34,556 bases of DNA from Candidatus Gastranaerophilales bacterium (lineage in GTDB: Bacteria; Cyanobacteriota; Vampirovibrionia; Gastranaerophilales; Gastranaerophilaceae), in NCBI GenBank assembly GCA_944322685.1, contig CALUPP010000083.1:1-34556 (forward strand), written 5' to 3'. Below the pieces are notes generated by a model, which worked only from the letters and a program-made list of their open reading frames with translations, was not told where the DNA came from and searched no databases. Shown here piece after piece: positions 1 through 8,430 of the stretch. Numbering within the stretch: position 1 is the stretch's first letter; the number at the start of each line of letters is the position of its first letter. The position numbers and the translations under genes are program-made.

Positions 1-230
1 AGCCAATTTTCATGTTTTTCGTCGTCAATGATTAGTTCAGCGCCTATTTTTGCACAATATCGCACCAATTCGGCCTTTCGGCGTTCATATTCATCGTATG
101 GCGAAATATTCGGGTTGAAAAAGTAAACAACGGGTTCAAAACCGCAAAATTGGAGCCTTTCGAGCGGGTATGCGGCACAAACCGCACAGCAAGCATGAAG
201 CAAAACCCTTTCTTTTGCGGCATTTTCCAT
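1..230 (-). CDS. queH: QueH epoxyqueuosine reductase, N-terminal part (cut by window edge)
   Basis: The reading frame starts at the ATG at 228-230 and runs off the left edge after about 76 residues. The visible protein begins MENAAKERVLLHACCAVC and continues through YFFNPNISPYDEYERRKAEL. The His-x-Cys-Cys-x-x-Cys segment and the NPNI..EY..R block are hallmarks of QueH (old DUF208), which reduces epoxyqueuosine to queuosine in the last step of tRNA modification. The start codon abuts the stop of the VKOR-DsbA gene with no gap, so the two are probably co-transcribed and translationally coupled. The C-terminal half is not visible. The family call rests on the N-terminal motifs, which are distinctive. 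Confidence 0.85.
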   Translation of the reverse strand, partial: MENAAKERVLLHACCAVCAAYPLERLQFCGFEPVVYFFNPNISPYDEYERRKAELVRYCAKIGAELIIDDEKHENW

Positions 231-1418
231 TTATTTTTCCTTGGCCCCCGCTTTTATTAGGCGGGCTTTGAGCTCATCATAGGGTTCAATGCCCACATGC
301 GTTTCCAGATTGATGCGGATTGCCGGCGTTCCGTCGATTCCCAGCCTAAAAGAGTCATCAATTTCTTTTTGGAGCTCCTGCGCAACTTCTTCGCTATATG
401 CATCAAATTTAAGTTTTTCAACGTTTAAACCAAGCGATTTTGCGCCCTTGAGCACTTCTTCTTCGCTCAAATTTTCCTTATCAAAAAGAAACGTGTTCAT
501 ATCCCAGTATTTTCCCTGTTTTCCGGCCGCAATTGAATATTTTGCAAGCAAGCAGGAACCCGGGTGCATTTGGCCGGGCATATTTTTGTTGCATTCGCTG
601 TCCAACGGCAGGTTATGGTGGACAATTTGGATATTTTTGAGTTCGTGCACGGCCCTATGGAGCATCGTATTCAGAACAAAGCAAAACGGGCACTGATAAT
701 CCGTATATTCATGCACAACAACAGTTGCTTGGGGGTCGCCGAGGACATTTCCGCTGACTTTATAGGTATTGTCGCGCATTTTTGTATACTCCTGCCATTC
801 TTTTTGTTTTTTGACCTGCGGGGTCAAAACCATCGAAGCAGAGGTATAAACAAGAAAAATAACCGCAATCAATGTCAAAATACTGAACGCAATTCCGTAT
901 TTTTTCACTTTGAAAGCTTTCCAAAAGTCCTGAAAACTGTTTTTTATTACGGTTAAGTAATTTTCGCCGTCAGGACGCGCAGCTATTGCTATTACCAGGT
1001 TTAAAAGATAGGTAATGAGGCAAAGCACGCACAATTTGTGGATTTCAAACACAGAAAGCGCAAATAAAGACATCGAAATCGTAAAAGCAATTACGCCGAG
1101 CGCACAAATGTAGCTTTCCGGGCGCTCAAAGACCTCGAGAAACCCGAGAAATTTGATTTTTTTGAGTTTATCAACATAAGTCAAGAAAAGGAATATAAAA
1201 TACAAAAACAGCCCCCACACAGCGAGCGGAATCCCGAAAAATTGCGAGTGAGTGGTTTTTGCAACGCCGTCGCAGTCGATAAAATCGTTTATTGAACAAA
1301 AACTCGAGAGCGCATACGGGTTAAAATTCACATCAAAGTAAATAACAGTGAGTTTTACAGACGTTATGAAACCTAACAAAGCAATTATTGTAAGAGTTAT
1401 GCGTTTAGAGAGTTTCAT
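231..1418 (-). CDS. VKOR-DsbA fusion: disulfide-bond-forming membrane protein
   Basis: This 395-residue protein makes disulfide bonds in exported proteins. An N-terminal membrane domain (about residues 1-195, several hydrophobic helices) is vitamin K epoxide reductase-like, with the loop cysteines C41 and C49 and the quinone-site pair C130-V-L-C133. A C-terminal periplasmic thioredoxin/DsbA-like domain carries the redox motif C243-P-F-C246 and a GTPAIRI segment with the cis-proline. The fusion replaces separate DsbA and DsbB and is common in Cyanobacteria and relatives. I chose the ATG at 1416-1418 because GGAG lies just upstream; a longer frame to 1487 has no such signal. The start overlaps the upstream gene by 14 nt. 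Confidence 0.9.
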   Translation of the reverse strand: MKLSKRITLTIIALLGFITSVKLTVIYFDVNFNPYALSSFCSINDFIDCDGVAKTTHSQFFGIPLAVWGLFLYFIFLFLTYVDKLKKIKFLGFLEVFERPESYICALGVIAFTISMSLFALSVFEIHKLCVLCLITYLLNLVIAIAARPDGENYLTVIKNSFQDFWKAFKVKKYGIAFSILTLIAVIFLVYTSASMVLTPQVKKQKEWQEYTKMRDNTYKVSGNVLGDPQATVVVHEYTDYQCPFCFVLNTMLHRAVHELKNIQIVHHNLPLDSECNKNMPGQMHPGSCLLAKYSIAAGKQGKYWDMNTFLFDKENLSEEEVLKGAKSLGLNVEKLKFDAYSEEVAQELQKEIDDSFRLGIDGTPAIRINLETHVGIEPYDELKARLIKAGAKEK

Positions 1419-2823
1419 TTTTTTCTCCTTTTTCACTATCTTCGCAACGGGCGGAATTTTTGAAAAAAACCGAAGAACCCATTGCAATTATTGTCCAGAA
1501 CAAGAACTGCACCTGCGGTCTAAAAAATATTGTATCAAACAGCCCATGAACCATCACGCCTGCAATGGTTAATATTGCTGTGCACAAAATTATCTTTTCG
1601 GACAAGCCAGATTGTAGCGCATCAGCAAGCGGTGCGCAAATAAATTTTAAACTTTTGTACAAAAACAAGAAAATAAAAGCCAAAAACGCCAGTAATGCAA
1701 AAATTCCGCTTTCAACGGCGATTTCTAACGGCACGGAATAGCAGCTCAACGCATCATAGCCGGTCAGCATGTAATATCCGTAAATTTCGCGAAAAGTCCG
1801 GTTGCCCACGCCGATTCCGAGCCACGGGTGGTCCAAAAACATCTGCCAGGATGAACCGTAAACGTTCATTCTGAACGAAGTAGACGAATCCTGGCGCAAA
1901 ATAAAGATAGACATGAGCCTTTTTACGATTTGCGGAGTGGAAATCAGCACCAGTGCAAAAATTCCGGCCGCAGAAGCAAGCAAAATGCCCCAGTATTTCT
2001 TAATTTTTGCAGCCGCGTTGAAATCCGTATGAATAATTTGGGAAAACAAAAGCACAAAGCAGAATATTACCGCACCAAGCCCCAAATATGCGCCTCTTGA
2101 GCCGGTGAAAAAGATTGCAGCGGCGCAAACAAAGAACAAAACCGTAAAAACAGCAAATGTTTTGTAGTTTTTTGTTGAAAAAGCCAGCATTGCGGAGGCA
2201 ATAATGCTTGAAATTCCGGCAACAAGGTATCCGCCCAAAAGATTAGGGTTGTAGGGTTTTAATGTGCCGTATGCGCGGGAAATTACGTCTTCGGGGTTCA
2301 CGTAATTTGTATCCTGCCAGGTCGAAATTTCCTCAACACCGCAAAGGTTCTGCCAAATCGCGATTATCCCCTGAATTGAGCACAAAACGCTGATTAACAG
2401 AAAAAAGTAGCGGATTTTGTTCTGATTTGTTTGAAAATAGTTCAACGCGCAGAAATAATAAAAAATATAAATAACGGTTTTCAAAAAGCCATGAATACTT
2501 TCGCTGATGAGCTCGGAATTAAACGTGCTCATCAGGCAAATCACGAAATAAACCGCTATTGCGCCGTCCCATAGCGAAATTCTGACTTTTGCGTCCTCTT
2601 TGATGAACATTTTCAAAATCGTAAGCGCAACAACGCAAATTCCCAAAAGCCCAATCTTTTCACTATCCAAAAACATTGAGCCAATGAGGGTTAGGCTGAT
2701 AAAAATCATCACCCAGGAATCAATATGCGACAAAATGCAAGAATTTTTCACCAGCGGTGCGCATTTTTCCTGAAAGAAGCCGCAAAAACCGTTAAATAGG
2801 TTCAAAAAACTACTTTTTATCAT
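1405..2823 (-). CDS. O-antigen ligase family membrane protein (IctB-like)
   Basis: A 472-residue polytopic membrane protein with around ten or more hydrophobic helices. It contains segments typical of the Wzy_C/O-antigen ligase family: NPNLLGGYL, GSRGAYLGLGAV and a periplasmic loop with HPWLGIGVGNRTFREIYGYY. The N-terminal layout (a short amphipathic lead, then SW and a long hydrophobic stretch) recalls the cyanobacterial IctB group. IctB was once proposed as a bicarbonate transporter, but the family is better understood as glycan ligase or polymerase. Substrate is unknown. The neighbouring heptose kinase gives weak support for an envelope-polysaccharide role. It starts 14 nt inside the upstream DUF4330 gene and ends 14 nt inside the downstream VKOR-DsbA gene. 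Confidence 0.8.
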   Translation of the reverse strand: MIKSSFLNLFNGFCGFFQEKCAPLVKNSCILSHIDSWVMIFISLTLIGSMFLDSEKIGLLGICVVALTILKMFIKEDAKVRISLWDGAIAVYFVICLMSTFNSELISESIHGFLKTVIYIFYYFCALNYFQTNQNKIRYFFLLISVLCSIQGIIAIWQNLCGVEEISTWQDTNYVNPEDVISRAYGTLKPYNPNLLGGYLVAGISSIIASAMLAFSTKNYKTFAVFTVLFFVCAAAIFFTGSRGAYLGLGAVIFCFVLLFSQIIHTDFNAAAKIKKYWGILLASAAGIFALVLISTPQIVKRLMSIFILRQDSSTSFRMNVYGSSWQMFLDHPWLGIGVGNRTFREIYGYYMLTGYDALSCYSVPLEIAVESGIFALLAFLAFIFLFLYKSLKFICAPLADALQSGLSEKIILCTAILTIAGVMVHGLFDTIFFRPQVQFLFWTIIAMGSSVFFKNSARCEDSEKGEKNETL

Positions 2824-3427
2824 TGGCCTTTACCGTGTTTTCCTGTTGAGGAGCCTGCGGAATGACGGGTTTGGCTCCGGGCTGCACAGCCTGGGCAAGG
2901 GGAAGCTTTTCACCTTTGCCTTTTTGGGTTTTTCCGGGCACCAGAACGTTTGAAACCGTGCCGCCGAGCCTGTAATTAAAGCCCTCAAGCACAATCGGCA
3001 TGCCTATTTTAATTTTGTTTCCGCCCACAACTGCGCCGTCATCGGTAATTTTTGCGTTATCTTTCAAAGAAACAATCAAATCATACTGAAAAGGCTGCGC
3101 GGGGTCGTCAATTATCGCGAAAGGCTGCTGAGGATTGGGGATTTCTAAGAGATATTTTTTCGGCGCATATTTTACATCCGTAATCTCAAGCTCCGTATAA
3201 GGCACGTTTCTTATTGTAATAAAGGATTTTTCGCCTTTAACAAACGGAATTTCCGTATCCGTGAGCGAAACGCCCTTAATCATAACCTGAAATTGTATGG
3301 GCGAAACCGCTTCTACGGGTGTTTTTGAGATTTTTTTGTTCGCGCCCGTGACAATCAGCACACCAACGGCAAGAACTCCCGCAATAACGGCAAGAATCAG
3401 GTAATCAAACGGTCTTAATTTATCCAT
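2810..3427 (-). CDS. DUF4330-like membrane-anchored protein
   Basis: A 205-residue protein with a single N-terminal membrane helix (about residues 9-28, YLILAVIAGVLAVGVLIV), then an exported beta-rich domain and a Pro/Gln/Lys-rich tail. The opening MDKLRPFDYLIL followed at once by the helix fits DUF4330, a family of unknown function found mainly in Cyanobacteria and relatives. The assignment is from general resemblance. AAGGAG lies a good distance before the ATG at 3425-3427. It sits between the heptose kinase and the IctB-like gene, overlapping the latter by 14 nt, so a role in envelope biogenesis is plausible but unproven. Confidence 0.6.
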   Translation of the reverse strand: MDKLRPFDYLILAVIAGVLAVGVLIVTGANKKISKTPVEAVSPIQFQVMIKGVSLTDTEIPFVKGEKSFITIRNVPYTELEITDVKYAPKKYLLEIPNPQQPFAIIDDPAQPFQYDLIVSLKDNAKITDDGAVVGGNKIKIGMPIVLEGFNYRLGGTVSNVLVPGKTQKGKGEKLPLAQAVQPGAKPVIPQAPQQENTVKANDKK

Positions 3428-3448
3428 AATATCTCAAACTCCTTAATT

Positions 3449-4483
3449 TTATAGCTTTATAGTGTAATTTTGCATGTTCATTTTGTTCAAACTGTCCAAA
3501 ATCTCATCAATCGTCGTCGTAGCGCAGCCGAACGAGCGAATAACGATGCTTGCGGCAATATTTCCGATGATTGCGGCATATTTTGCCGGCGCGCCGCACG
3601 CAAGAGCAAGCGTATATGACGCAACAACCGTATCACCGGCCCCCGTGACATCAAACACCCTTGTTTTGTTGAAAACAGGCACCTCTGTGAGCGTTCCGTC
3701 CTTGTCAAAAACCGCCATGCCGTCACCGCCGCGCGTTATTAAGAGGGTTTCTGATTCTGCGGCTTTCAAAAGGTCTTTTCCCGCCCTTTTTAAGGTTTCA
3801 ATATCTCTGATAAAGTATCCGACGGCCTTTTCAGTATCCGGCTGGTTCGGTGTGAGCGAATATGCGCCTTTATACCTGTACAAATCCTTTTGTGCGTCAA
3901 CAACGACAATTTTTCCGTATTTGCGTGAGGTTTCTATTGCCGATTTGATGATATTATCGGTCAAAAATCCGATATTGTAGTCCGAAAGAATCACCGCGTC
4001 ATGTTCGGGGATAGCTTTTTCAATGTTTTCAATGACCTTTTTCTCGATTTCAGGCGACGGAGCGGAATTTTCGACCCTGTCAACACGCACAATCTGCTGT
4101 GTAACCGAATGGAAGCTTGCTCCGGAGATTCTTGACTTAACCGTGGTCGGGCGGTTTGAATCTTCGACCATATATTCGGTATTTATGCCCGCTTCTTTCA
4201 TTGCGTTGAGCAAAATCGGCGCATAATAATCGTTTCCGTACAGGCCAATCGCTGAAACCTTGCCGCCGTTAAGGGTAGAAAGGTTATGAGCCGCGTTAGA
4301 AGCCTGGCCGAGGATTATTTTTGTGCTCGCATGCCGCAAAATCAAAACGGGAGCCTCTCTTGAGATTCTTTCCGTATCTCCGTAAATCATTTCGTCGATT
4401 GCCTGGTCGCCGATTATCAAAACCCGCGGTTCTGACAGTTTTTTTATATATTTTGTTAAAACATCTTTATCAAAATCAAACAT
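3449..4483 (-). CDS. rfaE1: D-glycero-beta-D-manno-heptose-7-phosphate kinase-like (PfkB family, HldE domain I)
   Basis: A 344-residue PfkB-family sugar kinase matching the first (kinase) domain of HldE/RfaE. That domain phosphorylates heptose 7-phosphate on the way to ADP-heptose for lipopolysaccharide. Visible signatures are GDQAIDEMIYGDTERISREAP near the N-terminus, GQASNAAHNLS (sugar binding) and DVTGAGDTVVASY near the C-terminus, which holds the anion hole and catalytic Asp. The length suits a stand-alone kinase, and the nucleotidyltransferase domain II is absent, so a separate RfaE2 would be needed elsewhere. GGAG precedes the ATG. It is the first gene of the leftward cluster. Substrate preference within PfkB kinases cannot be proven from motifs alone. 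Confidence 0.8.
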   Translation of the reverse strand: MFDFDKDVLTKYIKKLSEPRVLIIGDQAIDEMIYGDTERISREAPVLILRHASTKIILGQASNAAHNLSTLNGGKVSAIGLYGNDYYAPILLNAMKEAGINTEYMVEDSNRPTTVKSRISGASFHSVTQQIVRVDRVENSAPSPEIEKKVIENIEKAIPEHDAVILSDYNIGFLTDNIIKSAIETSRKYGKIVVVDAQKDLYRYKGAYSLTPNQPDTEKAVGYFIRDIETLKRAGKDLLKAAESETLLITRGGDGMAVFDKDGTLTEVPVFNKTRVFDVTGAGDTVVASYTLALACGAPAKYAAIIGNIAASIVIRSFGCATTTIDEILDSLNKMNMQNYTIKL

Positions 4484-4549
4484 TTTTTCTCCGTTTCCGC
4501 CCTAATAACGGCAAAATTTTATATCTGGCATATATGAAATAAATTGTAG

Positions 4550-4555
4550 TATAAT
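4550..4555 (+). promoter_or_regulatory. -10 box (TATAAT) for the 4610 gene
   Basis: A perfect TATAAT preceded by TAG lies 54 nt before the start codon in the divergent intergenic region. The -35 is weak: the nearest candidate is CTGGCA at 4525-4530, giving an over-long 19-nt spacer. Confidence 0.45.
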
Positions 4556-4609
4556 ATACACAGTTTAGCACAAAAATGTTCTGTTAAATCAACAGATTTA
4601 TGAGGGATA

Positions 4610-5170
4610 ATGGCAGAAAAAGACGACGAAATAGAAATACCTCAGGGTTTTGGCATAACTGACGACAATTTCAATGAAAAAGAAGAAATTGAAAAACTTC
4701 AGGAAAAAATCCGCAAAATGAGCGCGATGACGACCGATTCTGATGAGCTGACAATGGCCAGTGCCGACGAAATCCCTGATGACGAGCCGGCAGCGGGCAC
4801 AGCGGGCTTTATTGAAGAAACTTTTGACACTTCAATTAAGCAGGCTAAAAAATATGTCGTTACGGCCGAGGCGCAATACGTGGAATATTTCGAAAAACTG
4901 ACGATGGAAAAGCGTTCTGAGGTTTTTAACGAAATGCTCGGAGATTACATCAAAAACGAAGAAAACCGCAACGCAAAAAAGCGCATGAAACGGATTTTAA
5001 TACATGCATTTATCGTTGCAATAACATTAATCGTAACAATTCCCGCTCTTCTTTTCATTGTCAACAAAGCAATCCACTACACCGTGCTAAACTATCAGGA
5101 TTCGCAGCAGAATTTTGAAAAACTGTACGAAAGCCAGGGCATTGCAATTCAGCAAAAAAGGAAAAGATAA
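4610..5170 (+). CDS. Unknown membrane-anchored acidic protein
   Basis: A 186-residue protein of unknown function. The first ~90 residues are strongly acidic and likely disordered. A helical, charged segment follows (about 80-125), then one membrane helix (about 127-150, IHAFIVAITLIVTIPALLF) and a short basic tail. GAGG lies just before the ATG. With a long N-terminal part and no signal peptide, the bulk may face the cytoplasm. It is followed 9 nt later by another unknown gene in the same direction, so they probably form a two-gene operon. No family recognised. Confidence 0.75.
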   Translation: MAEKDDEIEIPQGFGITDDNFNEKEEIEKLQEKIRKMSAMTTDSDELTMASADEIPDDEPAAGTAGFIEETFDTSIKQAKKYVVTAEAQYVEYFEKLTMEKRSEVFNEMLGDYIKNEENRNAKKRMKRILIHAFIVAITLIVTIPALLFIVNKAIHYTVLNYQDSQQNFEKLYESQGIAIQQKRKR

Positions 5171-5179
5171 AATTTATTA

Positions 5180-5833
5180 ATGAAAATCAAATTTAAGAAC
5201 AACAAACAATATTTTGTGGGAATATCGCTTGGTTCGGCGGCATCTTCGGAAACAGGCGCGGCGGTTTTGGATTCTTCGTTGAACATAATCACGCTGGACA
5301 AGCTTTTTACAATGGAAGACGTAAAATATTTTCTGGAGCACTTTGTCGGCCGGCAAAATGCCGTATTTAACATCGCACTTCCGGAAAATCCGACGATGCT
5401 CAACGCAAAATGGAAACTTTTGTCCCGCCAATATCAGCTAATCCAGACAAACAGGCTTATAAAAAAGGACAGCGAGTGGATTCAGCGGTATTCGTTCAGA
5501 GGAACGGACTTTTTCTATGAACTAAAAGAAAAGGGGCTCGATATTTTCAGATATGATGTTCATGAATTGAAAAGTTCGTTCAAACTTTCAGGACTTTACC
5601 GTGACAGAACGCCCGTTGACTGCAAAGCGCTGCAAAGTGCCTTGAAATTCCAGTTCGGAATCAGAGAACTGCCCGCAAATATGCTTCCGGTGGCGCAGCT
5701 TGAGGCGATATTAGGCGCATATCTCGGATATATCATGGCAAAAGACAACACCGGCTACGCCTACAAGGTGCGCTCAGAATTTAAGGGCATCGAGGTCATC
5801 GGAATCGATCTTCAGCCCGCATTATCCCAATAA
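5180..5833 (+). CDS. Unknown protein, possible DUF429-like RNase H-fold
   Basis: A 217-residue soluble protein. The N-terminal GISLGSAASSETGAAVLD and the following strand resemble the opening of an RNase H-like fold. A late DCKALQSALKFQFGI...AQLEAILGAYLGYI block resembles the D..DAL.AA..A pattern of DUF429 (predicted RNase H-like nucleases). The typical GvDgc..GW start is not clear, so this is a weak structural guess. It lies 9 nt after the 4610 gene, and its 3' end overlaps the convergent gene 5822-6334 by 12 nt. The best Shine-Dalgarno candidate (AGGA) is rather far from the ATG, consistent with coupling to the upstream gene. Confidence 0.7.
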   Translation: MKIKFKNNKQYFVGISLGSAASSETGAAVLDSSLNIITLDKLFTMEDVKYFLEHFVGRQNAVFNIALPENPTMLNAKWKLLSRQYQLIQTNRLIKKDSEWIQRYSFRGTDFFYELKEKGLDIFRYDVHELKSSFKLSGLYRDRTPVDCKALQSALKFQFGIRELPANMLPVAQLEAILGAYLGYIMAKDNTGYAYKVRSEFKGIEVIGIDLQPALSQ

Positions 5834-6334
5834 AAGCAATTTATTCAAGTCCGCAAGGCTCGAAGAACCGACTTTTGCCGTATTTGCGGCAGCCGGAGCC
5901 GCAGAATTTTGCGAAACGAACGCATCCAGCTGATTTTTGAGGCTTCTGTATTTTTCTTTGTCCGATTCTGTTTGAGCAGTCGCGAGTTTTTCCTGAACAA
6001 TGCTCAATGCCTTGTTATAATCGGTTTCAATGTCACCAGTCGAAGAAATTCCGACCTGAGCGAGGATAGTTTGCCACTCAGCGGGCACGGATGCCGAACC
6101 GGCCGCAGATTGGGCCTTTTCTGTTTCGCTTTTTTCTTGGGTTTCTTTTTCCTGCTGGGCTTTCATCTCGTTTTCGAACTTTTCAAGTTTTGCTTTGTCT
6201 GTGGCCTTGTCGCCCGAAGATGAAATACCGAGTGCGGCGAGTTTTTTCTTTATTTTTTCGTATTCTGCGTCATTTATTGACATACCGTATGAAGAGCCCG
6301 AAGCTGATGAGGTTGAAACTGAATCAATTGACAT
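5822..6334 (-). CDS. Unknown Ser/Ala-rich protein with two GISS[ST]GD repeats
   Basis: A 170-residue soluble protein of unknown function. Two copies of a motif, GISSSGDKATDKAK (about residue 36) and GISSTGDIETDYNKA (about residue 95), each lead into a charged helical stretch, so it is probably an internal duplication of a helical hairpin. A Glu/Lys/Gln-rich coiled-coil-like section separates the copies. The N-terminus is Ser-rich and the C-terminus is Ala- then Leu-rich (LADLNKLLLLG). There is no signal peptide or membrane helix. AAGGA lies before the ATG. It converges on, and overlaps by 12 nt, the end of the rightward gene at 5180-5833. Confidence 0.7.
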   Translation of the reverse strand: MSIDSVSTSSASGSSYGMSINDAEYEKIKKKLAALGISSSGDKATDKAKLEKFENEMKAQQEKETQEKSETEKAQSAAGSASVPAEWQTILAQVGISSTGDIETDYNKALSIVQEKLATAQTESDKEKYRSLKNQLDAFVSQNSAAPAAANTAKVGSSSLADLNKLLLLG

Positions 6335-6449
6335 ATTTTTTATTCCTTATGTTAGTTAGTGTACCTTATACTATATATATGCCCATTTTTTGTTTTTTTA
6401 AACGTCAATATTAAGAAACATTAAATTGAATTTTTATAAAAACAAATTA

Positions 6450-6478
6450 TTGTAACAATGCTTAAAAAATAGTAAAAT
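6450..6478 (+). promoter_or_regulatory. Promoter for the DUF4013 gene pair
   Basis: TTGTAA at 6450-6455 and TAAAAT at 6473-6478 are separated by 17 nt, a good sigma-70-type match. The implied start is about 20 nt before the first gene, whose AAAAAGGAG ribosome site fits within that leader. Confidence 0.6.
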
Positions 6479-6504
6479 AATAACAATTAAAAAAAGGAGT
6501 TTAT

Positions 6505-7263
6505 ATGTTTGAATTAAGAAAAGTTTTCACAAATCCCGCCGGCGACAAAGATTTTGGCAAAAAATTCATTATCGGCTCGCTGGTTATGATTTTTCCGGTA
6601 GTTTTCTCAATTATTCAGGAATTTCTCACAAAAGAGCACACAAAGGCGATTTTAATGCAATATACGCCTGCTGTTCTTGCGGCATCAGTTCTTGCCGGAT
6701 TTTTTGCGCTTGTTTCGATGGGTTATTACTTTCAAATCATCAATAACAGGATAAACAGCAGCGAAGAAACGCTCCCTGCCTGGAAAATATGGAAATATTT
6801 CACAATCGGGCTGAAAGCATTCATAGGAATCGTGCTTTTGATTATACCTTTGTCGCTGATTTTGGTTGCTGTCGTTGCGGTTTGCATGGTTTTGCCGTTT
6901 ATTTCGCCGATTGGGCCGATTTTGTCGATATTTGCGGCGGTTATTTACCTCATTTTGCTTATTTTGCTGGCATTGATTATGAATTTATCGTTCGCATACG
7001 ACTTCAACATACTTTCATACTTTAATTTTTGCAGAGCGGGAGAGATTTTAAAGGGAAAAGTATTTAAATTCTTGATGTACATAGGGCTTATCGGCGCTGT
7101 ATCAATACTTATACAGATGTTTTCATTTCTTGTTTTTCTCTGCGTTGGAATAATCTCCCTAATCATCTTGATTCCGCTTGCATTTTACGCATTGTTGTTA
7201 AATGCTGAACTCGCAGGACAATTTTTGTCAAAAGACGTGACAAAAGAAGAAATTGGAGAATAA
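6505..7263 (+). CDS. DUF4013-like polytopic membrane protein (copy 1)
   Basis: A 252-residue membrane protein with about six hydrophobic segments. The start pattern (F..AFTNPAGDKDFGKKFIIGSL-like), then GYYFQIINNRI and LPAWKIWKYFTIGLKAFIGIV, fits DUF4013, an uncharacterised family of small polytopic proteins in bacteria and archaea. A strong AAGGAG precedes the ATG. It forms a tandem pair with the next gene, which shares the same motif order, so they arose by duplication. Function is unknown; the family is sometimes taken for membrane insertion or transport accessory proteins, without proof. Confidence 0.75.
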   Translation: MFELRKVFTNPAGDKDFGKKFIIGSLVMIFPVVFSIIQEFLTKEHTKAILMQYTPAVLAASVLAGFFALVSMGYYFQIINNRINSSEETLPAWKIWKYFTIGLKAFIGIVLLIIPLSLILVAVVAVCMVLPFISPIGPILSIFAAVIYLILLILLALIMNLSFAYDFNILSYFNFCRAGEILKGKVFKFLMYIGLIGAVSILIQMFSFLVFLCVGIISLIILIPLAFYALLLNAELAGQFLSKDVTKEEIGE

Positions 7264-7265
7264 AT

Positions 7266-8018
7266 ATGGATATAAATTTTGAACAAGCATTCAGCTTTGT
7301 AAAAGAAGACCCGAAATGGGGTAAAAAAATTGCAATCGGCGGGGCATTATCAGCAGTTGCGCTTTTTGTTTTGTGCATACCGTTTATGATTTTGCCGTTT
7401 ACGTCATCGGTTCCGCTCTATGTTGCATTGCTCGCAACCTGCTCGGTTTTGGCCGCAGCAATAATGTTTGCGCTAATCGGCTACCCGTTTTTGGTCATAA
7501 ACAACAGAATTCACGGCAGCGAAGAATTTTTACCCTGCTGGAAAGACTTTTTCAGCATAGTTTTCGCAGGGGTTAAGACCACGGTCGGGCATTTTTTGTT
7601 TATTTTGCCGGTTTTATTCTTTAGCGTAATTGTTCTTTTAATGTTTTTGGGCGCATTTTCGCTCGGAACATCCGTTATATCTGCGTTTATCGTATTTTTC
7701 GGTTTTGTTTTTATCTTTGCGCTCATCGGGCTGACGACCTTGTACTCGCTTCTTTATCCGTTAATGAGCGGAGCATTTTCCGAAGATATGAACGTATTTT
7801 CTTATGTAAATTACAAAAGAGGCTGGGAGCTTTTAGCCGGAAACTGGTTAAATTACTTAATTTTGCTGCTTTTGCTGGTGGCGGTCGGTGTTATTTTCCA
7901 TTTTGCGGCAATGCTGCTTGTTTTGACGATTGCAGGGGTTATTTTGATTCCGTGGCTTTGTTTTTATGCCTGCCTCGTGTGTGCGGACTTGGTTGCGCAG
8001 TTTGTTAAAACAAAATAG
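7266..8018 (+). CDS. DUF4013-like polytopic membrane protein (copy 2)
   Basis: A 250-residue paralogue of the preceding gene. It shows the same order of features: DPKWGKKIAIGGAL near the N-terminus, GYPFLVINNRIHGSEEFLPCWKDFF in the first loop, and a C-terminal pair of long hydrophobic helices ending in LCFYACLVCADLVAQF. Only 2 nt separate it from copy 1, and its ribosome site (TTGGAG) lies inside the end of copy 1, so the two are translationally coupled. The operon ends at the hairpin terminator at 8023-8059. Heteromer formation between the copies is possible but is inference. Confidence 0.75.
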   Translation: MDINFEQAFSFVKEDPKWGKKIAIGGALSAVALFVLCIPFMILPFTSSVPLYVALLATCSVLAAAIMFALIGYPFLVINNRIHGSEEFLPCWKDFFSIVFAGVKTTVGHFLFILPVLFFSVIVLLMFLGAFSLGTSVISAFIVFFGFVFIFALIGLTTLYSLLYPLMSGAFSEDMNVFSYVNYKRGWELLAGNWLNYLILLLLLVAVGVIFHFAAMLLVLTIAGVILIPWLCFYACLVCADLVAQFVKTK

Positions 8019-8022
8019 ATTC

Positions 8023-8059
8023 AAACAGGGTTTCAACATAACATGAAACCCTGTTTTTT
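8023..8059 (+). terminator. Rho-independent terminator after the DUF4013 pair
   Basis: A perfect 13-bp inverted repeat (AAACAGGGTTTCA at 8023-8035 and its complement at 8044-8056) with an 8-nt loop runs into six T residues on the plus strand. The minus strand lacks a T tract, so it serves the rightward operon. Confidence 0.9.
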
Positions 8060-8080
8060 AGTGAAAAGTAAGTAAAAAAA

Positions 8081-8430
8081 CTAAAATCCTGATACATTAA
8101 CCACTTTCCACAGATAATGTCCTTCTTCATAACCGGAGCCTTAAATGTCCATTTCGTATGCGGCGCTAAATTATTAACATTATCCATTGTGCTGCCTATT
8201 TGATTGTTATTTTGATCATAAATGTTAATTTCAACCTGAACATAGTCCATTGTTTTATCGGTGTTATTGATTCAAGCCGCATTCCCGCCGTAGGATGTCA
8301 ATTCGCAGTTATACGTTTTCAAAACTTCCAATCCCGGCTTACTTTTCGGGGGCTCGGATTCAGGTGCTGCTTTATTTTGAGTTTTTGGATGTTCGGGAGA
8401 GTCGGGAGCATCTTTAAAAATTATCCCCCC
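8081..8430 (-). pseudogene. Decayed FxLYD-domain gene
   Basis: Read leftward in the same frame as the TM2 gene, the sequence after its stop stays open and encodes a Pro/Glu/Lys linker, then GLEVLKTYNCELTSYGG, an in-frame TGA at 8272-8274, and INNTDKTMDYVQVEINIYDQ...NLAPHTKWTFKAPV, a clear FxLYD domain. The expected domain end (HYLWKVVNVSGF and a TAG at 8081-8083) is present but in another frame, so a base was lost around 8117-8130. One nonsense and one frameshift lesion mark it as a pseudogene. It may once have been fused to, or a close neighbour of, the zinc-ribbon/TM2 protein. Seven G residues sit directly after the TM2 stop codon. Confidence 0.75.

Noticed and set aside
5149-5431. Two minus-strand frames opposite the 4610/5180 genes
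   Set aside because: Shadows of the plus-strand genes without start signals or protein-like composition.
8272-8274. In-frame TGA in the FxLYD region as a sign of TGA recoding
   Set aside because: dnaX and other genes here end properly at TGA, and a separate frameshift in the same domain fits decay better.
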